This document shows, piece after piece, positions 16,656 to 24,929 of a stretch of DNA of 64,000 nt; positions within the stretch are counted from its first letter, which is position 1, and every line of letters starts with the position of its first letter. A program made the translations under genes and the position numbers. The stretch covers positions 1 through 64,000 of the forward strand of contig JAKSDK010001512.1 in assembly GCA_022360095.1 (NCBI GenBank). The letters are read 5' to 3'. The notes under the pieces are model-generated. The model saw nothing but the letters and a program-made list of their open reading frames with translations. It did no database searches and was not told the DNA's origin. Source of the DNA: Phycisphaerales bacterium. Lineage in GTDB: Bacteria; Planctomycetota; Phycisphaerae; UBA1845; UTPLA1.

Positions 16656-16991
16656 ATGAGACGTCCCATGAGCGATTCCAAAGAAGAGGCCAAACAAATC
16701 AAGAAAACGGCAAAAGCGGAATCCAAAAGCCTGAAGAAGATGACCCAGGCTCAGGCGGACCCCGCCCCCTCCAACGACCCGACCGAAACAACCGGCCTCA
16801 CGCCTGCCGAGCGCTCCGCGGCCGCGGCCGAGCGACAAGTGCGGCTGCAACATTTTCGCGTCTGGCTTGCCCTGGCTGCCGTCATCGTGGGCGTCATCAC
16901 GATCCTGGCCACGATCAAGCCCTGGAGCGCCGCAACAAACGAACCGACCACGAAAAAAGTGTCGCCGTCCACCCAACCCGTCTCGCCCTGA
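16656..16991 (+). CDS. Small single-pass membrane protein
   Basis: 111 residues from 16656, or 107 from a second ATG at 16668. A charged, lysine-rich N-terminal half (KEEAKQIKKTAKAESKSLKK) precedes one membrane helix (VWLALAAVIVGVITILATI, about 69-87) and a short Thr/Ser/Pro tail. No motif suggests a function. It converges with the phosphodiesterase gene, with only four bases between the stops. Confidence 0.55.
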   Translation: MRRPMSDSKEEAKQIKKTAKAESKSLKKMTQAQADPAPSNDPTETTGLTPAERSAAAAERQVRLQHFRVWLALAAVIVGVITILATIKPWSAATNEPTTKKVSPSTQPVSP

Positions 16992-16995
16992 GCCC

Positions 16996-17520
16996 TCACG
17001 GCCTCTTGCTTTTAACGGATAATTCCTGCCCCGTGTCAACTTGCAGAAAAGTCAGCTTGTCCGCCTTCACGTCAAGCAGTGCAACAGTATGAACGGCAGC
17101 TCGATACAGAGCCCCCGGATTGATCAGGCGACAACCGTTTTGACGATCGTCGGCATAGCGATGGCTATGGCCGTAGAAGAGGTAATCCAGACCCGGGTCG
17201 GGAGATAACTTCGCCCTGAAAAATCCGTTCTCGTGACCGTGATAGACCGCGATGCGTTTTCCCGCCACCGTGACATGTACAGGCGCTTCCGGCCAGGACA
17301 GGCCCAGGCTCGTCACGTATTTTCGAAGAACGGGAGACGGAGCATCGCAGTTCCCCCACACGAAAACACAGTCCCGCCCGGCCAGTTCATCCAGCACGTG
17401 ATCGCCGCAAAGATCGCCGCAATGAAACAGCTTCTTCGCGCCTCGGTTTTCCAGGAGTGAGACGGCACGGGCCGTCACTGGGGCGTCACCGTGACTATCC
17501 GACATGATCCCGACCAGCAT
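16996..17520 (-). CDS. YfcE/MJ0936-type metallophosphoesterase
   Basis: 174 residues, the normal length for the family. Metal-binding motifs are in order: SDSHGD (7-12), HCGDLCGD (33-40), WGNCD (55-59), YHGH (93-96) and YGHSHR (116-121), with a closing NPGAL. These enzymes hydrolyse phosphodiesters or small phosphorylated metabolites in the cytoplasm. The mobA-like gene ends upstream at 17537, 16 bases before this start, so the pair is probably cotranscribed. Confidence 0.9.
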   Translation of the reverse strand: MLVGIMSDSHGDAPVTARAVSLLENRGAKKLFHCGDLCGDHVLDELAGRDCVFVWGNCDAPSPVLRKYVTSLGLSWPEAPVHVTVAGKRIAVYHGHENGFFRAKLSPDPGLDYLFYGHSHRYADDRQNGCRLINPGALYRAAVHTVALLDVKADKLTFLQVDTGQELSVKSKRP

Positions 17521-17536
17521 CGCCTCCCCTCAGCAA

Positions 17537-18136
17537 TCACGTGCCCAAATCCATCGACCCCGTCACTTCGTCAGGCGTATTCCAGTTCTCGACCCACCTC
17601 ACTTCGTCGCCGACCAAGGCGATCGGAGCAACGCACATCCTATCCAGCAATCGCGTCAAGCCAAACCGTTTGTTCCGGATGGCCTCCTGAATCCTCGCAC
17701 GAACCGGTGGAAGATACAACCCGCAGCATGGATGCCACTTCGTCGCATTTCCCGCGGCGAGCGGCGTCGTGCAAATCACAGCCTCGAAACCGCCCTCGGC
17801 CTCGACCAGCCTCCGCATCAGACGCCCATCCAGATAAGGCATGTCGCAAGCCAGTAAAATGCAGGAATCGCTCGGTCGAGCCGTAAGAAGCGAATCCAAA
17901 CCGCCCATGGGCCCGATACCGAAATGACGGTCTTCAAGCACGGACAAAGACGATAACGTCACCGGGATATCAAACGGCGGCAAACCGAGCAGGATCACAT
18001 CATCCGTCACCGACCGGGCAACGTTCACCGTGCGTTCCAAAAGCGTGAGACCTTCGACTTGAATCAGAGCTTTGGGGCAACCCATTCGTCGATTGGCACC
18101 GCCGACAAGGATGCCCACGACAGGCGGCTTCATCAT
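17537..18136 (-). CDS. mobA: Molybdenum cofactor guanylyltransferase
   Basis: 199 residues. The nucleotide-binding signature is near the N-terminus (ILVGGANRRMGCPKALI, 9-25), followed by the LLACDMPYLD metal-site motif near 94-103 and HPCCGLYLP in the acceptor half. MobA joins GMP to molybdopterin to make the guanine dinucleotide cofactor. No other molybdenum genes are in the window. The gene reads with the following phosphodiesterase. An alternative second ATG at 18133 would change little. Confidence 0.88.
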   Translation of the reverse strand: MMKPPVVGILVGGANRRMGCPKALIQVEGLTLLERTVNVARSVTDDVILLGLPPFDIPVTLSSLSVLEDRHFGIGPMGGLDSLLTARPSDSCILLACDMPYLDGRLMRRLVEAEGGFEAVICTTPLAAGNATKWHPCCGLYLPPVRARIQEAIRNKRFGLTRLLDRMCVAPIALVGDEVRWVENWNTPDEVTGSMDLGT

Positions 18137-18205
18137 GAGACTCTCTTTATTTGAGGACTATGCACACGAAATACGCGTTGTCGGCGCCATAATATGAATC
18201 CCATC

Positions 18206-19063
18206 CTACTCTTCAATGGACGCTGCTTGAAGAGACGCACGCAGGAATTTGACCCCCAGGATTTCGCGATGTCGGTCGACATAACCGAGCAACGGCTCCT
18301 CCCGAACGGCCGGCGCAGCCGAATGAAGCAACGTGACACCCCCGTCTTCAGCATGCATGATAAGCCCCATGTGACTGACGTATTGGCTTTTATCGTTCCC
18401 CTTGACGAATTCGATGACGTCACCATCGTGTAACCGAGGCAAGACTTCGCGCAGCTCTTTGGTGCGAATATAAGCGCTCTCAAAGTGCTGTAACGGTATG
18501 TGCCGACGGAGACCGCCGAGTTTCTTCTTGAAGAATGCTGCTCGGTCGATCACCGTCTTCATCAACTGGGACTTCCCCGCCGCCAGCGTTACGGTGACAT
18601 CCTCGAACAACCACGCATTGTTGATGTTCCAGTCAGCTTCCGTAAAGTGATTTCGATTCAGCATCCCGACCTTGCCATCCTTGTAGCGAATTCGTTGCAG
18701 CGTCCGAAAGAACGAGGCCCAGTCCTTTGCCAGCGCCATTGCATAGGTGTGTTCCACGAAGGTCACGCAATCGCTTGCGGACAGGCAATACATCGGATCC
18801 GCGTCCCAAAGCTCATAGGGATATTCGCCAAGCAAATAGATTTGATAGGGCTGTCCGATGTTCTTACGGGCCAGCATCACGACTCGCGCCGATCCGGTCA
18901 TCGGTTCATCGGCAAGCCACTTCAGAAACGCATCCAACTCATGTTCGTTGAATGAATAAAGCGGCGCCTCGCGGAGTTCCTTGAGACTTCGCACCCCGGC
19001 CTGATGACCGCAACCCGCAAGAAACAGCAACAAGGAGCAGACAATGCCAACGTGCCTGGGCAT
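18206..19063 (-). CDS. DUF1460 lipoprotein (NlpC-like amidase)
   Basis: 285 residues. Lipoprotein signal with lipobox FLAGC (Cys18). The body has the DUF1460 (PF07313) features: GQPYQIYLLGEYP, the catalytic-type Cys99 in LSASDCVTFVEHTYA, and the His region SHMGLIMH later on. Members are related to N-acetylmuramoyl-L-alanine amidases or NlpC/P60 peptidases and act on cell-wall fragments, here in the periplasm. It lies 60 bases downstream of rpoN. Confidence 0.85.
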   Translation of the reverse strand: MPRHVGIVCSLLLFLAGCGHQAGVRSLKELREAPLYSFNEHELDAFLKWLADEPMTGSARVVMLARKNIGQPYQIYLLGEYPYELWDADPMYCLSASDCVTFVEHTYAMALAKDWASFFRTLQRIRYKDGKVGMLNRNHFTEADWNINNAWLFEDVTVTLAAGKSQLMKTVIDRAAFFKKKLGGLRRHIPLQHFESAYIRTKELREVLPRLHDGDVIEFVKGNDKSQYVSHMGLIMHAEDGGVTLLHSAAPAVREEPLLGYVDRHREILGVKFLRASLQAASIEE

Positions 19064-19123
19064 GAACGCTGAGATTAGATCGAAGATGCTCGGAAATCAA
19101 CCAGGGCGTGGTCGTGGCTCGCC

Positions 19124-20665
19124 CTAGTACTCGCGTCGCTGGCGGGCCGACGGAACATTCAACTGGGCACGGTACTTGGCGACCGTGCGCCGGGCGATAC
19201 TCGTGCCCGTTTCCGAAAGTTTCTTGGCAATGTCGTCGTCCGAAAGCGGATTGGATTTGTCCTCGCCGTCAATAATCGCTTTGACCTTGGCCTTAATGCT
19301 GTCCCAACTGACGGTATCTCCTTTGCTATCCGTCGTTCCACCGGTAAAGAACATTCGGACCGGATAGATTCCACGCGGTGACTGGAGGTACTTTCCGTCG
19401 ACGGTTCGGCTGATCGTGGAAGGATCACAGCCGAACTCCTCGGCCAGATCGCGCATCCGCAAGACATTTAAGAACTGCGGTCCATAATCGAAGAACTCAC
19501 GCTGTCGCTCGACGATGACCTTGGCCAGTTCGAGCAGACGCTCACGCCGATATTGGATGGCGTCAATGATCGCCGCCGCAGCTTCAACACGACTCTTAAT
19601 GAACTGCCGCGCCGTCTTATCTTCAGATTTGTCCTGCAACATCCGTCGGTATTGCGGCGAGATCTGTAGCCGCGGACTGCTTCCCCGGGCCAATCGAACG
19701 GAATAACCGTCACCATCATCGTTGTAATCAATAATGATGTCAGGCGAAACACGGGGAACATCGTCGGCCTGAACCAAGAGGCCGGGATGATGATGAAGTT
19801 TACCGATGAGCCGCAAGGCTTCCTTGATTTCCTCGATGGTCCTGCCTGTCTTCTTGGCCACGATCGGAAACATGTTCTTGGCCAGATCAACCAAATGCTC
19901 TTGCACGAGTTGAGTATGGAAAGGATCCGTATCGCCTTTGGTCTTCAATTGAATGAGTAGGCATTCCGTCAGGTCCCGCGCCGCGATGCCGATCGGCTCC
20001 AGAGTCTGGACCAAATCCAAGGCTTCATCCAAAACCGCCCGATCGACCGGCGGTGTTCGTGAAACGGCGATCTCCTCCATCAGCCGATCGGTTTCTTCCT
20101 CGGTACGGGAAATGATCAACGGCCGAGCTTCGGCATGGTCACCGTTGTCGCTGCGCGGCTGATGCTCGACTTCACTCCTTAAATAGCCGTCTTCATCCAT
20201 CCAGTCGATGAGCAGCTCACCGGCCTGTTTGACAACGTCCTCCGTCTCCACGAGTGACCATTGATGTTGGAGGTTCTCCTTGAGGCTCTCACCGCGTGAG
20301 GCCGTGTTCGCCATGGCGTCGAGCTTGGCGTCCCGTTCACCATCGTATTTCTCACGCCCGTAGGCCAGATCTCCGGGGTCCAGTTCCAGGTCACTGGACA
20401 TCGCATCGAGGCGATCAAAACTCTCAGCCTCGGCCTGCTGTTCCTGAGTGGAGGCCGCGTCTTCTTTGGGCTCCGATGCGTCCGGTCGTTCCGGAGCGTG
20501 GTCCAATTCCTCCAACACCGGGTTGGTTTCCAGCTCTTCGCGTACCCGAGCCTCCAGAGCAAGCAAAGGCAGCTGCAGAATCTCCATGGATTGGATGAGC
20601 TGCGGCGTAAGTCGCTGCTCAAGCCGCATCTGCTGGGAGGGAATCATGGAGAGGAACTGCGACAT
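19124..20665 (-). CDS. rpoN: RNA polymerase sigma-54 factor
   Basis: 513 residues. Region I is the Gln/Leu-rich activator-interaction segment (QQMRLEQRLTPQLIQSMEILQLPLLALE). It is followed by an acidic region II (about 60-110), the core-binding domain (TLEPIGIAARDLTECLLIQL), the helix-turn-helix (MRDLAEEFGCDPSTISRTVDGKY) and the C-terminal RpoN box ARRTVAKYR that reads the -24 element. All regions are intact, so it should be functional. An activator gene at 36901 and -24/-12-like sites at 20797 and 39650 are in the same window. Confidence 0.97.
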   Translation of the reverse strand: MSQFLSMIPSQQMRLEQRLTPQLIQSMEILQLPLLALEARVREELETNPVLEELDHAPERPDASEPKEDAASTQEQQAEAESFDRLDAMSSDLELDPGDLAYGREKYDGERDAKLDAMANTASRGESLKENLQHQWSLVETEDVVKQAGELLIDWMDEDGYLRSEVEHQPRSDNGDHAEARPLIISRTEEETDRLMEEIAVSRTPPVDRAVLDEALDLVQTLEPIGIAARDLTECLLIQLKTKGDTDPFHTQLVQEHLVDLAKNMFPIVAKKTGRTIEEIKEALRLIGKLHHHPGLLVQADDVPRVSPDIIIDYNDDGDGYSVRLARGSSPRLQISPQYRRMLQDKSEDKTARQFIKSRVEAAAAIIDAIQYRRERLLELAKVIVERQREFFDYGPQFLNVLRMRDLAEEFGCDPSTISRTVDGKYLQSPRGIYPVRMFFTGGTTDSKGDTVSWDSIKAKVKAIIDGEDKSNPLSDDDIAKKLSETGTSIARRTVAKYRAQLNVPSARQRREY

Positions 20666-20721
20666 CGATGTACCTACAACTAGAGAAATATTAAGTAGTT
20701 ACGTTAGTGCACCATCCATTA

Positions 20722-20758
20722 TGTCGGCACCCTGCCGACACCGATCAATGCAATTATA
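20722..20758 (-). promoter_or_regulatory. rpoN -10 box and adjacent palindrome
   Basis: On the minus strand a perfect TATAAT lies at 20758-20753; the -35 is poor. Just downstream is TGTCGGCACCCTGCCGACA (20722-20740), with perfect 8-base arms and a 3-base centre. It lies between the predicted start of transcription and the rpoN start codon, so it could be an operator or a leader hairpin. Confidence 0.4.
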
Positions 20759-20796
20759 CAATATTTGAGTTAGTTTTTTGGGAACTTTCTCCAAAA

Positions 20797-20813
20797 TCGG
20801 CATGGAATTTGCT
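20797..20813 (+). promoter_or_regulatory. Candidate sigma-54 promoter upstream of pdxJ
   Basis: TCGGCATGGAATTTGCT has GG and GC exactly ten bases apart and matches the -24/-12 consensus (TTGGCACG-N4-TTGCT) at all but two conserved positions. It is 41 bases before the pdxJ start. An overlapping TATATAAC could act as a sigma-70 -10 instead. Confidence 0.45.
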
Positions 20814-20853
20814 ATATAACGACGCAATCTTTTTATCAAAGCGAGGTTATGCA

Positions 20854-21591
20854 TTGGTTAACTTAAGCGTAAACGTCAACAAAATTGCCTTACTGAGAAA
20901 TTCTCGCGGTGGTGACCGCCCCGACCTGCTTGGGGCGGCGCGAACCTGTATCGAAACGGGCTGCCAGGGAATCACGGTGCACCCTCGCCCGGATGAACGC
21001 CACATCCGCCGCAAAGATGTTTACGAACTGGCCAAAATGCTTGGGAGCGACTTCAAAGAAATCGAGTTCAACATCGAAGGCTACCCGTCCTCCGATTGGC
21101 TGAATCTCGTATGCGAAGTCAAACCGACCCAGGCAACGCTGGTGCCGGACGACCCCAACCAGTTGACGTCAGACCACGGCTGGGATTTGAAAAGCGGCCG
21201 TTGTGACTGGCTCCGCGCTGCGATTCAGCGGCTAAAGACACACGGCATTCGAGTAAGCCTGTTCCTTGATCCGGACGTTGAACAAGTCGAATCCGCGCGA
21301 ACCACGAATGCGGATCGGATAGAGCTTTATACCGAACGTTATGCCAAAACCTATGGGACAAATCACGGCACGGCCGTCTATGCGGATTACGTGGGAGCGG
21401 CCCAACGTGCCCAGGCGATCGGTTTGGGACTGAACGCCGGCCACGATTTGAACTTGGATAATCTCAGACACTTTTCCGAGAACATCCCGGGTTTGCTGGA
21501 AGTCTCCATCGGACATGCTTTGGTCTGCGACGCGTTGGAGATGGGGCTGGTTCCTGCGGTGAAAGCGTATCTGAAGACTCTAAATCCCTGA
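20854..21591 (+). CDS. pdxJ: Pyridoxine 5'-phosphate synthase
   Basis: 245 residues from a TTG at 20854 with GCGAGG 7 bases upstream; an ATG at 20850 is out of frame. The barrel motifs of PdxJ are present: NVNKIALLRNSRGG near the start, GITVHPRPDERHIRRKDV, EFNIEGYPS, VSLFLDPD, RIELYTERYA, LGLNAGHDLNLDNL, and EVSIGHALVCDALEMG. It condenses deoxyxylulose phosphate with aminoacetone phosphate to make vitamin B6 phosphate. It is divergent from rpoN and convergent with phaR, with eight bases between the stops. Confidence 0.95.
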   Translation: MVNLSVNVNKIALLRNSRGGDRPDLLGAARTCIETGCQGITVHPRPDERHIRRKDVYELAKMLGSDFKEIEFNIEGYPSSDWLNLVCEVKPTQATLVPDDPNQLTSDHGWDLKSGRCDWLRAAIQRLKTHGIRVSLFLDPDVEQVESARTTNADRIELYTERYAKTYGTNHGTAVYADYVGAAQRAQAIGLGLNAGHDLNLDNLRHFSENIPGLLEVSIGHALVCDALEMGLVPAVKAYLKTLNP

Positions 21592-21599
21592 AGTGTCCG

Positions 21600-22226
21600 T
21601 CAACGTTTCTTTTTTTTCTTCGTTGCTTTCTTTTTTCTCTTTACAGTCTTTGTCGAAGCTCTCTTCTTTCTGCGGGTTCCGGTCTTGGTCCGCAACTCCT
21701 CCAGTTCCCGGTTGATCGACGCCATCTGCTCACGAAGTGCTTCCACCGGATCATGGTCGGAGGGCGGAGATGCAGTACGTTCGGATGGATCGGGGGAACC
21801 CGAGGAGTTCGGAAACAACATCCGGACCCAATCGAACGGAGCGGTCGGCGTTAGTGCACTGAATCCCGACTTCTGAAGAAAGGCATCGAATTGTCGGCGC
21901 GATCGCACGAAAGCGTCCATCGCTTGTGCGAAATACCGATCGATGAACTTCCGAACCATCTGTTGGTTGGCCTGAATGGCCTGATGCAACAGGGAGGAAG
22001 GGAACAGATCCATTTTGGGTGGATCGTGTTCGAGAATGATCTGGGTTAGCACGACATTCGTAATGTCATCGCCGGTGGACGAATCTTCAACGGAAATCTC
22101 ATGTCCCGTCTGAACGAGCTCATAGAGATCCGTCAACGTGACATGACAGCTACGAGTGACGTCATAGAATCGACGGTTTGAGTACTTCTTGATCTTGAAA
22201 CGCTTGGCGCCTGGTTCTTCGTTCAT
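21600..22226 (-). CDS. phaR: Polyhydroxyalkanoate synthesis regulator
   Basis: 208 residues. Residues 8-68 are the PHB/PHA accumulation regulator DNA-binding domain (FKIKKYSNRRFYDVTRSCHVTL), followed by a second conserved helix region (PSSLLHQAIQANQQMVRKFIDRYF). A coiled segment (DPVEALREQMASINRELEEL) precedes a very basic C-terminus of runs of Lys and Arg. In known systems PhaR represses phasin genes and binds PHA granules. No PHA synthase is in the window, so the link to PHA here is by family only. Confidence 0.85.
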   Translation of the reverse strand: MNEEPGAKRFKIKKYSNRRFYDVTRSCHVTLTDLYELVQTGHEISVEDSSTGDDITNVVLTQIILEHDPPKMDLFPSSLLHQAIQANQQMVRKFIDRYFAQAMDAFVRSRRQFDAFLQKSGFSALTPTAPFDWVRMLFPNSSGSPDPSERTASPPSDHDPVEALREQMASINRELEELRTKTGTRRKKRASTKTVKRKKKATKKKKKR

Positions 22227-22395
22227 TTTCTTCGTGCTCGAAATCTACGCCTCTGGAGCAGGCAGCCCAGATCAACCCGGCCGTGGTGAGCATGCCGAAC
22301 CGCGAACAGCCGCCGTTTCGACAAGCCCGGCTCCTGTCATCGTCTTTACATATCGTAGGCGGATATCAACCCCGCATCATCAAGGGGGTGCCGCA

Positions 22396-23925
22396 TCAGG
22401 CCCCTTCGTCTTCTCGGGCGAAATCTTCAGGGTGCATTCGTTCCTCAGCCTCACGGCGGACGCGTTCTTCCTGCGCGTCCGAGCGTTGTTTGAGAACACG
22501 ACGAATGACCAAGTTGATCAACACACAGATGATCATACCCCAAATGTGAATCGAATAGATCGTCAGGCAAACAAGCCCGGCCGCGACGGAAGCGATGACC
22601 GCTGCCATAAACCAGCTGAAAACGACCCAAATGAACCGGCCCAGTTTCAGAGCACCGTCGCCGCGCACGAAAATACGGTCCGCCACTCCTGTGGCGATCA
22701 CGGCGGCAAAAGCGACGTATGTCGTGGACACCGGCAGTTTCAACGCGGAAGCCGTGGCGATCACGCTGGCTGAAACGCAAACGATCACACAGGCGCGCAG
22801 CGAGTCATAGTGCATCGTTTTGCCGACAGGGCTTCGTGTTACGGTGGGCGCAAGGGAAGGCTCAGGAGGGCGATTCCGCAATAGCGCCGTGGCCAGAGAG
22901 ATACACCACCGCGGCGCCCAAAGCTTGACGTGGTCTCCCGCGCTGCCCGTGCGAACCTCCGCTCGGGTCACTCGCTGGGCATGTTTTGTCGACATCCCGA
23001 AAACCAGAAGAACCCCACAGCCGAACAGGGCCCAGCCGGGAATGGCGGCCTTTGTCACGGATGTCAGCGTTTCACCATCCATGTGCCCCCGGATGTGTTT
23101 GATGGCAGCCAAGCCGGGGGACGCGCAGTTCGCCAGGTCGTTCTGGCCGAAGGCAAATGCAAGCGCCATCATTCCAATCACGGTCAAAACCGGAAACAGC
23201 ACCTGGGCCGCTTTTTTGCGGAAAATAACCAGTGAAAAGTGGATCACGATGGCGAAGAAAATCCACATCGTGACAAGTGTGAGTAACGCACCGTACGACT
23301 CGTAGGCATCGATGAAATTCTTCTTGAAATATTTAACGAAACCGACGTTCTTCATGCCCTTGACGATCATGAAGTAACTCAATCCCGCCATCAGGCCCCC
23401 GCCGATCCATCCGCCGTGAAGGAGCAACGTCGTCAGACCTTTCGCCTTATCCCGAATGGCGCCGCGGGCGGCCCGTTGGATCATGAAACCCATAATGCCC
23501 GAAAGCAGAATGGAGCAGACGATACCGCCGACGACTTTTCCCGCGTTGCGCCATTTGACGGGATCTTCGTCGGTGTGGATAAGCCCCATGAAAAGAGAGG
23601 CGCCCAGCAACTCGAAAACCAGGGTCATCGTCGTGCTGACGGGCATACCGAAAGCGGAATAACCGTACAGCAGAATGGTGTCTACAATATAGACGGATAT
23701 ATATATAGCAAGAACTTGTTCGATCTCGACAAATTTGGTCGGATCGAAAATTCCCTTTCGTGCGGTTTCGATGACGTCGGAAGAGAGGTAGGCTCCCAGG
23801 ACCACGCCGATGCCGGCAATCCGCACGGCCCATTCACGAGTCAGAATACGAGCGCCAAAAACGGAATTGACAATGTTGGCTGCATCATTTCGGCCGACCT
23901 CGATCGTATCCCAAATGAGCATCAC
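22396..23925 (-). CDS. Inorganic phosphate transporter, PiT family
   Basis: At least 509 residues with about ten membrane helices. The PiT signatures are GRNDAANIVNSVFGA (N-terminal repeat) and GQNDLANCASPG (C-terminal repeat), plus two LPVSTT-type motifs (GMPVSTTMTL, KLPVSTTYV). The first annotatable start is a GTG at 23925, but the frame stays open to about 24027 and encodes a convincing extension of the first helix (DLTPFLYGAAILAIVM). No ATG, GTG or TTG begins that part, so the real start may be a rare codon such as ATT at 24009. It follows the DUF47 gene, its usual partner. Confidence 0.92.
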   Translation of the reverse strand: MMLIWDTIEVGRNDAANIVNSVFGARILTREWAVRIAGIGVVLGAYLSSDVIETARKGIFDPTKFVEIEQVLAIYISVYIVDTILLYGYSAFGMPVSTTMTLVFELLGASLFMGLIHTDEDPVKWRNAGKVVGGIVCSILLSGIMGFMIQRAARGAIRDKAKGLTTLLLHGGWIGGGLMAGLSYFMIVKGMKNVGFVKYFKKNFIDAYESYGALLTLVTMWIFFAIVIHFSLVIFRKKAAQVLFPVLTVIGMMALAFAFGQNDLANCASPGLAAIKHIRGHMDGETLTSVTKAAIPGWALFGCGVLLVFGMSTKHAQRVTRAEVRTGSAGDHVKLWAPRWCISLATALLRNRPPEPSLAPTVTRSPVGKTMHYDSLRACVIVCVSASVIATASALKLPVSTTYVAFAAVIATGVADRIFVRGDGALKLGRFIWVVFSWFMAAVIASVAAGLVCLTIYSIHIWGMIICVLINLVIRRVLKQRSDAQEERVRREAEERMHPEDFAREDEGA

Positions 23926-24102
23926 GATCGCCAGGATCGCAGCCCCGTAAAGAAAGGGCGTCAGATCCCAGATACCAAGCTTCTGCGCAACTAGAAAGGT
24001 TTCGGAAATGGCTTTGCTTACCCCAATTCAGGTCAATTCAGACCTGCTAACCGCGTCATCTAAAACCTTGCTGTTATTTCCCGAAAAGAACGCCCACGAC
24101 GT

Positions 24103-24771
24103 TTACTGTGACAACATCCTTCGAAGGCGATCGGCCGTTTTCTCCGCTGCGTTCGCCAGTTGGCCTAACTCCAGAAACACCCGCCACCAAAGTACGATAT
24201 CCGTCGCTTTCAGCTCCTCTTCCATCGCAAAAAGAGATTTGCTCAGCCCGTACTGCGCCTTGTCCGCTTCCCACTCCGCCTTCTCCACGGCCTTGATCAT
24301 TTCAAAGACGCCGTTCGCCTGGTCCGCATGGAATCCCTTGGCCACGAGGTCCCGGATATGTTCATTCATCTGATAGCATTTTTCACAAACCTTCAACACC
24401 GTATCGGCATACGCAAACAATTCATCCGAGAGCTTTTCCGGCAGCTTCAGCTTCTTCATCGTCAACAGAAACGCGACATCCTCCACAGAATCCGCCATGT
24501 CATCCTGAAGTTTCAGGTAACTCAGTAAGTCGCCACGATACACGGGAAGAAAGAAGCTCCGCGGAATTTCCTGTCGAATCTCATCCTTGATGATGTCTGC
24601 ATCGTGCTCAGACTTAAACACCTGATCCGTCAGAGACTCCAGCTTGTCATACGCCTCTGAATGAACGGCCTCAAGCATGGGCCGAACCAAGTTGACGCAT
24701 TCCTTGACCTTCTGAAGGTGATGAAGCAAAGGCTCAAATGGCGAAGTATTGAACAGTTCTGCGATTCCCAT
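24103..24771 (-). CDS. DUF47 / PhoU-like phosphate transport regulator
   Basis: 222 residues from the ATG at 24771 (TGGAG upstream; the frame also opens 12 codons earlier). An all-helical PhoU-like protein with the DUF47 features FKSEHDADIIKDEIRQEIPRSFFLPVYRGDLLSYLKLQDDMADSVEDV. Such proteins pair with PiT transporters and are thought to control them, which fits the gene immediately upstream of the transporter here. Likely cytoplasmic and membrane-associated through its partner. Confidence 0.9.
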   Translation of the reverse strand: MGIAELFNTSPFEPLLHHLQKVKECVNLVRPMLEAVHSEAYDKLESLTDQVFKSEHDADIIKDEIRQEIPRSFFLPVYRGDLLSYLKLQDDMADSVEDVAFLLTMKKLKLPEKLSDELFAYADTVLKVCEKCYQMNEHIRDLVAKGFHADQANGVFEMIKAVEKAEWEADKAQYGLSKSLFAMEEELKATDIVLWWRVFLELGQLANAAEKTADRLRRMLSQ

Positions 24772-24929
24772 AGTCAACTCCACTCTGCGGGCAGACGATT
24801 GAACCACCGGAGTGGCCGAAAAGCTCGGCTGCGCGTGCCGATGTACTCGGTTCGAAGCTGCCGAGCAAGACCATTTACATTAAGGTTTTGTTAACGTTGT
24901 CCAAAGTCTCGCCCATACAGCGTTTTTTT

